DNA of 11,119 bases from Phormidesmis priestleyi. GTDB lineage: Bacteria; Cyanobacteriota; Cyanobacteriia; Phormidesmidales; Phormidesmidaceae. Both the position numbers and the translations under genes were made by a program. The stretch is taken from NCBI GenBank assembly GCA_003242115.1, contig QBMP01000021.1:1221-12339 (forward strand). The letters run 5' to 3'. Under the pieces are notes generated by a model. That model was not told the DNA's origin, made no database searches, and saw only the letters and a list, made by a program, of their open reading frames with translations. Positions 6,936 to 11,119 of this stretch are shown here, piece by piece (the stretch's first letter is position 1; the number at the start of each line of letters is the position of its first letter).

Positions 6936-7025
6936 GCACTCGGTAGAGATTATTGGGTAATTGCCGTAATGTCGATATCGTCATGAATCGTCCTGATGAG
7001 TGTTTAGATATAGGCATAGGCCCAT

Positions 7026-7058
7026 TCTCAAAAAAGTCTCAAAAAAGCCTCAAAAAAG
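7026..7058 (+). repeat. 11-bp tandem repeat x3 with phased A6 tracts
   Basis: TCTCAAAAAAG occurs at 7026-7036 and 7037-7047, and as CCTCAAAAAAG at 7048-7058. A6 tracts repeated every 11 bp lie on nearly the same helical face and are expected to bend DNA. The third tract forms the start of the terminator stem. Confidence 0.85.
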
Positions 7059-7100
7059 AGAGTAGGGACTTCACTTTAAGGTGTTTCTCTACTCTCTTTT
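7054..7100 (+). terminator. Intrinsic terminator downstream of the membrane-protein gene, probably bidirectional
   Basis: AAAAGAGAGTAG (7054-7065) pairs perfectly over 12 bp with CTACTCTCTTTT (7089-7100). The 23-base loop can form a smaller inner hairpin (CACT/GGTG). On the plus strand the stem ends in TTTT and continues GTTT; on the minus strand it ends in a run of six T. It closes the transcript of the gene ending at 6935 and would also stop minus-strand transcription. Confidence 0.85.
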
Positions 7101-7114
7101 GTTTAGCCGGTGAT

Positions 7115-7289
7115 CTAACCAGCCTTTTCCGCTTCTAGCTGAGCCGGTTCTAACTGGGTCAGTGCTTTATCTCGTTTTATCCATCGTTTTATCCATCGTT
7201 TTATCCATAGACATACCTACTCTAATCGTTAACTCTCTCCCTAGATAAGCGCTGCTAAAGCGATCTATTACTTCCGCCCCATAGAAGTA
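7115..7289 (-). pseudogene. Possible decayed micro-gene on the minus strand
   Basis: The minus strand stays open from 7289 to a TAA at 7167-7169 and reads like protein (GAEVIDRFSSAYLGREL, then three MDKT tetrads). Its only ATGs are late (7214, 7208). If one base is skipped just after the third MDKT, the frame continues as DKALTQLEPAQLEAEKAG to a TAG at 7115-7117, only 15 bp before the terminator. This fits a small gene broken by a one-base indel next to the repeat array, but all segments are short enough to be chance, and I recognise no family. Confidence 0.2.
7173..7208 (+). repeat. 12-bp tandem repeat x3, perfect copies
   Basis: CGTTTTATCCAT occurs at 7173-7184, 7185-7196 and 7197-7208 without a mismatch. 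A degenerate partial copy (GCTTTATCT) precedes it at about 7164-7172. The perfect identity suggests recent expansion. Read on the minus strand each unit encodes MDKT. Confidence 0.9.
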
Positions 7290-7317
7290 TTATTCAACAA
7301 TTGATATAGTTTGTTCA

Positions 7318-7332
7318 TGGCATTGTATGCCA
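7318..7332. promoter_or_regulatory. 15-bp dyad upstream of paralogue B, candidate operator
   Basis: TGGCAT-TGT-ATGCCA is a perfect 6-bp inverted repeat with a 3-base centre, located 30 bp before the ATG at 7362. Size and position fit a dimeric regulator's site. I cannot match it to a known regulator, and no convincing -35/-10 pair surrounds it. Confidence 0.35.
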
Positions 7333-7361
7333 ACAAATAACAGTAATGGAGCCCATTAAAC

Positions 7362-8225
7362 ATGGCACTTGTAAGCCTAAAAGATACTTATCCCGACTAT
7401 CGCAGCACGTTTAGCGACAACAGTCTCAGCCACATTGACGAATACAGCGTCTACGCAGATGGCGATGACAAAGTTGGTTCTGTAGACGACGGATTATTTG
7501 ACGATACGACGGGTCAATTTCGCTACTTGGTAGTGGATACGGGTTCGTGGATCTTTGGCAAAAAGGTATTGCTACCCATTGGCCGCGCTCAATTTGACAA
7601 CGCTCAGCAGCGCGTTAACGTCAACGGACTTACCAAATCCCAAGTGGAAGATTTGCCCAAGTACAGCGGTAGTAAAACAGTCGATTACGATCACGAGGAA
7701 AACGTTCGTGGCGTATATCGCGAAGCGGCAGTAGGCCAGAGTGCACCTGTTGAGGGAGCAGCCTACACTCGCGATACCTATAGCTATGACCGCGACGCAG
7801 ATCTTTATGACATGCCTGAAACAAGCGATCGCAACCAGCCCATTCGACTGTACGAAGAGCGTCTTATTGCTGACAAAAACCGCGCAAAAACTGGCGATGT
7901 AACCATCGGAAAGCGCGTAGAAACAGAAACTGCTAATGTTTCTATTCCTGTTGAGAAAGAGCGAGTCGTTATTGAACGCTCAACGCCGACAGGTGCTTCT
8001 ACAGCAACGATGGGTCAAACACCTGAACATGCCTTCGAAGATGGTGAAGTTGCTCGCATGGAAGTATATGAAGAAACTGCCAACGTTCGCAAAGAAGCCT
8101 TTGTGCGCGAAGAAGTGAACGTTCGTAAAGAAGTCGAGCAAGAGACTGTTAATAAGCAGGCTACCGTTCGTCGCGAAGAGTTAGATGTCGATTCTGCTGA
8201 TGGTACCACTGTGGTCAATCGCTAA
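7362..8225 (+). CDS. PRC-barrel and DUF2382 (YsnF/AvaK) domain protein, paralogue B
   Basis: A 287-residue soluble, acidic and charged protein. Residues about 25-100 are a PRC-barrel (YSVYADGDDKVGSVDDGLFD, then FRYLVVDTG and KKVLLPIG). A Tyr/Asp-rich linker (about 105-155, with DTYSYDRDADLYD) leads to DUF2382 at about 158-275, opening QPIRLYEERLIADKNRAKTG and closing TVRREELDVDS. The C-terminal third repeats short charged motifs (NVRKE, VREEV, NVRKEVEQE), probably a helix or extended beta repeats. It contains no cysteine. The gene shares its architecture with 4980-5882 and follows the membrane-protein gene on the same strand, but a strong terminator lies between, so it has its own promoter. 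ATG at 7362 follows GGAG by 10 bases. A strong terminator lies 131 bp after the stop. Confidence 0.93.
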   Translation: MALVSLKDTYPDYRSTFSDNSLSHIDEYSVYADGDDKVGSVDDGLFDDTTGQFRYLVVDTGSWIFGKKVLLPIGRAQFDNAQQRVNVNGLTKSQVEDLPKYSGSKTVDYDHEENVRGVYREAAVGQSAPVEGAAYTRDTYSYDRDADLYDMPETSDRNQPIRLYEERLIADKNRAKTGDVTIGKRVETETANVSIPVEKERVVIERSTPTGASTATMGQTPEHAFEDGEVARMEVYEETANVRKEAFVREEVNVRKEVEQETVNKQATVRREELDVDSADGTTVVNR

Positions 8226-8250
8226 TTACTAAGTTGCTAATTACTACGAG
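8221..8250 (+). repeat. 15-bp direct repeat x2 across the stop of paralogue B
   Basis: GCTAATTACTA occurs at 8221-8231 and again at 8236-8246, giving a 15-bp period. The first copy contains the TAA stop at 8223-8225. The extra copy is outside the gene. Confidence 0.6.
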
Positions 8251-8327
8251 GCTGTTGATTAGGCTCCCTAAGTAAGCGGCTATTCGTATTCCTGTAGCTC
8301 TTACTAGGCAGTGTCAGTCAATAATTA

Positions 8328-8345
8328 AACGTTACCAACGTTACC
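8328..8345 (+). repeat. 9-bp tandem repeat x2
   Basis: AACGTTACC occurs twice in direct succession (8328-8336 and 8337-8345), just before the terminator. This is short and could be chance, but fits the other tandem duplications of the window. Confidence 0.5.
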
Positions 8346-8356
8346 TTAGTGTTTTC

Positions 8357-8401
8357 AAAGCGAAGAGCCTCCTACTTGGTAGGCAGGTTCTTCGCTTTTT
8401 T
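8357..8401 (+). terminator. Intrinsic terminator of paralogue B
   Basis: AAAGCGAAG (8357-8365) pairs with CTTCGCTTT (8390-8398), and the stem continues inward through GCCT/AGG and CCTAC/GTAGG with one bulge. A run of six T (8396-8401) follows. It ends the plus-strand transcript. It may also limit read-through from the convergent dehydrogenase gene, but the minus-strand T-run is short. Confidence 0.9.
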
Positions 8402-8435
8402 CATGTTTCTAATGCTTATGCAGTCAGGCTTAGTG

Positions 8436-9440
8436 CTAATGCTTCAACACTATTCGATAGCGAGCTTTGCCTGCTTCGAGATGAGCTATAGCTTCATTCA
8501 CCTGATCAAACGCAAACTCCTCTGTCACGGGCATAATGCCATGCCGCGCTGCAAAAGTCAGCATCTTCTCAATCGTTGCCGGACTGCCCAAAGGGCTTCC
8601 TGAAACCGACTTTTGTGCACCAATCAGCGTAAATGCTTGTACAGGAATGGCCTCTGGCACTACCCCGACAAAATGCAGCTTGCCTTTAGGCCGCAGTGCC
8701 GCCAAGTAAACGCTCCATTCTAAGCTGACATTCACCGTTGAGATAATTACATCCATAGAGTTCGCAGCCGCTTTTAGCGCCTCAGGATCTCTTGAGCTAA
8801 TGAAGCGATCAGCGCCCATGTCTCGCGCCTCTTGTTCTTTATCTGGACTGCTCGAAAAAGCCGTGACCTCGCAGCCCCAGTAGTTCAAAAAACTCACGGC
8901 CAGATGGCCTAATCCGCCAATGCCAATGACCCCAACTCGATCTGTTGGCTGAATGCCCAGTTCTATAATTGGGTTGAAAACGGTAATGCCACCGCAAAAC
9001 AGCGGCCCCGCTTTTTCGGCAGGCAGCTCTTTTGGCAGCGCAATGACCCAGCCTTCATCGGCTCTGACGCGATCAGCAAATCCCCCATGACGACCCACAA
9101 TAGTTTGCTCAGCATCGACCTGACACAGATTGTGATTGCCTGACAAGCACCACTCACACTGCATACAAGATTTTGAAAACCAGCCCAAGCCCACGCGCTG
9201 CCCAAGCTCAAGCTTAGTAACGCCTTCGCCCATCGCTGCAACTGTACCGACGACTTCATGCCCCGGCACCAGCGGATACTGGCTATTGCCCCAGTCGTTG
9301 TTGATCATACTTAAGTCACTATGACAAATGCCGCAGTATTCCACTGCGATTTCAACTTCAGTGCGATCTAAAGAGCCGGGTTCGTAGCTAAAGGGTTGAA
9401 GTTTTTCACCGGCAGCATGGACAGCATAGGCTTTGATCAT
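8436..9440 (-). CDS. Zinc-dependent alcohol dehydrogenase, YahK/CAD-type MDR family
   Basis: A 334-residue medium-chain dehydrogenase, likely reducing aldehydes to alcohols in the cytoplasm. Catalytic zinc ligands are C39 (in CGICHSD), H61-E62 (GHE) and C149 (LFCGGIT). Structural zinc ligands are C92, C95, C98 and C106. The Rossmann motif is GIGGLGHLA at 173-181. After the second strand the sequence is FSSSPDKE (195-202) with no acidic residue at its end, which in this family indicates NADP(H) preference. The family name follows from the CGICHSD and FCGGIT motifs seen in YahK and cinnamyl-alcohol-dehydrogenase-like proteins; the physiological substrate cannot be read from sequence. The gene is complete, last in a minus-strand run, 145 bp after the glycosylase stop, and convergent with paralogue B. 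The start is ATG; only a weak GGAA precedes it. Confidence 0.95.
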   Translation of the reverse strand: MIKAYAVHAAGEKLQPFSYEPGSLDRTEVEIAVEYCGICHSDLSMINNDWGNSQYPLVPGHEVVGTVAAMGEGVTKLELGQRVGLGWFSKSCMQCEWCLSGNHNLCQVDAEQTIVGRHGGFADRVRADEGWVIALPKELPAEKAGPLFCGGITVFNPIIELGIQPTDRVGVIGIGGLGHLAVSFLNYWGCEVTAFSSSPDKEQEARDMGADRFISSRDPEALKAAANSMDVIISTVNVSLEWSVYLAALRPKGKLHFVGVVPEAIPVQAFTLIGAQKSVSGSPLGSPATIEKMLTFAARHGIMPVTEEFAFDQVNEAIAHLEAGKARYRIVLKH

Positions 9441-9585
9441 GATTATTTTCCAGGTAAGAGCTGGAGGTAAGAACAGGGATTAAGTGCAAAAGGATTGTAT
9501 CGGTTCGGCGTTCTATCAACCGTCATCCTAACGTGCTATCGACAGCGGCTAACTTGTATGGCTGCGGAGGATGGCCATGAGCGAG

Positions 9586-10194
9586 TCAGCGCATTTTTTT
9601 TGATACCGCTGCCGATTCGCTCAAATACCATCGCCAGGGAATATCTGCGCCCTTAAATAGGCCAATACGAGTGGTTTGAGTGATAGCTGCGGCGTTGGCT
9701 GCAATTTTTTGAGTGGCTGTGGGCGATCGCGCCTCTACCCAAAGCCCCGATTCAACCCCCAAACTCACTCCTTTTAACGATTCATCAATCGCCAAAGTGC
9801 GGCACAGCTTTCCCGGCCCTGCGGCAACCCGACTAAGCTTCTCTTTCTGCGGTGAAACCCAGCTTGGCAGCGCTTGCAAATCCACCGCTCGAATCAAAAT
9901 CGTACTGGCCAAACCCTCACGATCCGTGACGATATTAAAGCAACAGTATTGCCGATAAATTCGGTACACATAGGCCACCCCCGCTGCCCCAAACACTACC
10001 GCATTACGCTCCGTTCGGTGACGATACGCATACATCGCCGGATCACCCGATTCATAAGCCTCCGTTTCAACAATTTCGGCGCGCACCGTCTCGCCATTAA
10101 CCACTCGCACTAAGGTGCAGCCCAACAAATCGACGGCCACCGCTGTTGAAGATCGATTAAACCAACTCGCGGGTAGGGAAATAGATGAGTTCAA
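9586..10194 (-). CDS. mpg: 3-methyladenine DNA glycosylase, AAG/MPG family
   Basis: A 202-residue base-excision repair enzyme that removes alkylated purines such as 3-methyladenine. Family motifs in order: WFNRSSTAVAVDLLGC (11-26), EIVETEAYESGDPA (40-53), RTERNAVVFG (60-69), AYVYRIY (74-80), CCFNIVTDREG (84-94), ILIRAVD (98-104), GPGKLC (125-130), and a C-terminal RIGLFKGADIPWRWY. By comparison with human AAG, E45 is the catalytic glutamate and Y47 the intercalation-site partner. Residue 55 is tyrosine where most bacterial members have histidine (DPASHAYRG type), equivalent to human H136. The start is TTG at 10194: an in-frame TGA lies seven codons upstream and no ATG or GTG lies in a suitable place. 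The gene follows the peptidoglycan-binding gene by 47 bp on the same strand. Confidence 0.93.
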   Translation of the reverse strand: MNSSISLPASWFNRSSTAVAVDLLGCTLVRVVNGETVRAEIVETEAYESGDPAMYAYRHRTERNAVVFGAAGVAYVYRIYRQYCCFNIVTDREGLASTILIRAVDLQALPSWVSPQKEKLSRVAAGPGKLCRTLAIDESLKGVSLGVESGLWVEARSPTATQKIAANAAAITQTTRIGLFKGADIPWRWYLSESAAVSKKMR

Positions 10195-10206
10195 CTTAAA
10201 GCTGTA

Positions 10207-10245
10207 ATGTTTTCACTAGATGTTTTCACTAAATATCTTCACTAG
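10207..10245 (-). repeat. 13-bp tandem repeat x3 at the peptidoglycan-binding gene stop
   Basis: On the plus strand: ATGTTTTCACTAG (10207-10219), ATGTTTTCACTAA (10220-10232), ATATCTTCACTAG (10233-10245). On the minus strand each unit carries TAGTGA or TTAGTGA. The gene's TAG stop (10242-10244) lies in the last unit, and the array forms the 5' flank of the glycosylase gene. The period, 13, places stop codons in all three frames. Confidence 0.85.
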
Positions 10246-11081
10246 CGGTACAAAACGCGCGTAGAGAATCCTCTAGCGCGGGCGGCATCAGCGCGGGCTT
10301 CGGCGGGCGATCGCTGACCAAAGCTACCAATATTGATAAACGAGCCCTGACGCAGGCTATCAATATAGGCGTCCGGGAAGAACTTTCGGACGCTAACTAG
10401 CTGCGATTCATCGGCAATTACCGCCGTAATGTAAGGGTAGTCAGGGACACCAAACCCCATTGCTTGGAGGGTTTCATTGTCGGCTTCACCTGTGACATTG
10501 AGCCCTTGAACTCGCTGGTAGGTGCGCACGGCCTGCTGCGTTTCAAAGCCATACACGCCATCGACAAATACCGGAATGCCAAAGCCGTTGAGGCGCTGCT
10601 GGAGCGCAATTACATCGGTACCCGACGCCCCCGAAGAAAGGCTACCGGCAATTAGCGAAGGCACTCTGGCAGCCGTCGGCGCTGCTGCTGTAGGCGCGAT
10701 CGCTGCCGCCGGTAAAAAATCAAAATCCATGTCTTCGAGGGTGGCTTCATCAGCGACGCCAGTTGCGGGCAACTCTCGAATGCGCTGATAGGTGGCAACG
10801 GCATCAGCGGTTTCTTGACCGTATACGCCATCGACCTCGAAAGGATAAATGCCATTGCGGGTGAGCAAGCGCTGTAAAGCCCTTACATCTGCGCCGCTAT
10901 CGCCGAGTCGTAAGCTGCGACTGCTTAAGGCAACGGCTAGTAGCTGGCTGGGCTGAGGCGCTGGGCTATAGGCTATAGCCGGTAGCTGCACGAGCTGAAC
11001 AAGAGCCAGTCCGCAGACTCCCCAACCTAAAAAACGAACCCCTAAAAAACTAATTAGAGTGCGAACAGCGAGCTGCTTCAT
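10242..11081 (-). CDS. Exported peptidoglycan-binding protein: two PG_binding_1 repeats and SPOR-like tail
   Basis: A 279-residue protein with a signal peptide at about 1-38 (basic MKQLAVR, hydrophobic GVCGLALVQLVQL, likely cleavage after AIA), so exported to the periplasm or cell surface. Two PG_binding_1 domains follow: about 57-118 (LRLGDSGADVRALQRLL, VDGVYGQET, ATGVAD) and about 150-209 (SGASGTDVIALQQRL, VDGVYGFET, VTGEAD). An Ala/Pro linker (123-140) separates them. The tail (about 217-279, INIGSFGQRSPAEARADAA and GFSTRVLYR) resembles a SPOR domain, which binds denuded glycan strands at division sites. No catalytic hydrolase domain is present, so it probably anchors or adapts to the cell wall. 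It is the first gene of the minus-strand run with mpg and the dehydrogenase. The start is ATG; GGAG lies 13 bases upstream, farther than ideal. Confidence 0.9.
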   Translation of the reverse strand: MKQLAVRTLISFLGVRFLGWGVCGLALVQLVQLPAIAYSPAPQPSQLLAVALSSRSLRLGDSGADVRALQRLLTRNGIYPFEVDGVYGQETADAVATYQRIRELPATGVADEATLEDMDFDFLPAAAIAPTAAAPTAARVPSLIAGSLSSGASGTDVIALQQRLNGFGIPVFVDGVYGFETQQAVRTYQRVQGLNVTGEADNETLQAMGFGVPDYPYITAVIADESQLVSVRKFFPDAYIDSLRQGSFINIGSFGQRSPAEARADAARARGFSTRVLYR

Positions 11082-11119
11082 AGTGACGATATGACTCCAA
11101 TTTGCTTTGAGATATAGAC

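Larger units (their letters stand above)
6936..7361. other. Intergenic region with phased A-tracts, terminator, 12-bp repeats and a dyad
   Basis: This 426-bp stretch has no confident gene. In order it holds three phased A6 tracts (7026-7058), an intrinsic terminator (7054-7100), a minus-strand stretch that looks like decayed coding sequence (7115-7289) containing three 12-bp repeats (7173-7208), an inverted repeat TACTTC/GAAGTA (7269-7289), a 15-bp dyad (7318-7332), and the GGAG ribosome binding site (7348-7351) of the next gene. Confidence 0.6.
778..10703. repeat. HIP1 octamers (GCGATCGC), 11 dispersed copies
   Basis: GCGATCGC begins at 778, 1251, 3086, 3118, 3677, 5856, 6456, 7825, 9723, 10307 and 10696. 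Chance would predict about 0.2 copies in a window this size. All copies lie inside coding sequences. HIP1 is a hallmark of many cyanobacterial genomes. Confidence 0.92.

Noticed and set aside
6953..7138. Plus-strand TTG-started frame of 61 codons
   Set aside because: It has no ribosome binding site, uses a rare start, and reads straight through the phased A-tracts and the intrinsic terminator.
7301..7331. Promoter TTGATA to TATGCC before paralogue B
   Set aside because: The 19-bp spacing and poor -10 match make it no better than chance.
10418..10855. Several 60-88 codon frames on both strands across the peptidoglycan-binding gene
   Set aside because: They overlap a clearly real gene in other frames and show no family motif.
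1..11119. CRISPR array, tRNA, insertion sequence or defence island
   Set aside because: The tandem arrays have units of 9-15 bp with no spacers, no cloverleaf was seen, and no transposase or terminal inverted repeats flank any gene.

Overview
The window is bacterial chromosome, almost certainly from a cyanobacterium. The octamer GCGATCGC (HIP1) occurs 11 times in 11.1 kb, far above chance. The Uma2-family, AvaK-like (PRC-barrel + DUF2382), LpxB-related and two-repeat peptidoglycan-binding genes are all typical of that phylum. I cannot name the genus. There is no tRNA, rRNA, CRISPR array, insertion sequence or phage gene.

Layout. Positions 1-3812 are on the minus strand: an LpxB-related glycosyltransferase-like gene, a complete prolyl oligopeptidase, and the 5' part of a Uma2-family gene that runs off the left edge. 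The spacings (33 and 58 bp) allow co-transcription. larB runs divergently from the LpxB-related gene at 3955-4836. Next is a stress-type cluster: a PRC-barrel/DUF2382 gene on the minus strand (4980-5882), a four-helix membrane protein on the plus strand (6285-6935), and a second PRC-barrel/DUF2382 paralogue on the plus strand (7362-8225) with a strong terminator. From 11081 back to 8436 a second minus-strand run carries a secreted peptidoglycan-binding protein with a SPOR-like tail, a 3-methyladenine DNA glycosylase, and a zinc alcohol dehydrogenase of the YahK/CAD type.

The most unusual property is not one gene. The window holds many local tandem repeats with units close to one helical turn: 12 bp x4 inside the LpxB-related gene, 11 bp x5 before larB, 12 bp x7 inside larB, 11 bp x3 (phased A6 tracts), 12 bp x3 between genes, and 13 bp x3 at a stop codon. 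Each array has its own sequence. The 12-bp arrays in genes add four-residue repeats in frame; the 11- and 13-bp arrays lie outside the coding part. This suggests a genome prone to short slippage or duplication events. The larB-proximal array also bears on where larB starts.

The possible functional module is the AvaK-like pair around the membrane protein, with a candidate 46-codon gene (6007-6147), a leader inverted repeat before the membrane gene, and a possible decayed micro-gene before the second paralogue. DUF2382/PRC proteins are associated with stress or dormancy, but their biochemical role is not established. I see no clear evidence of a defence or mobile system.
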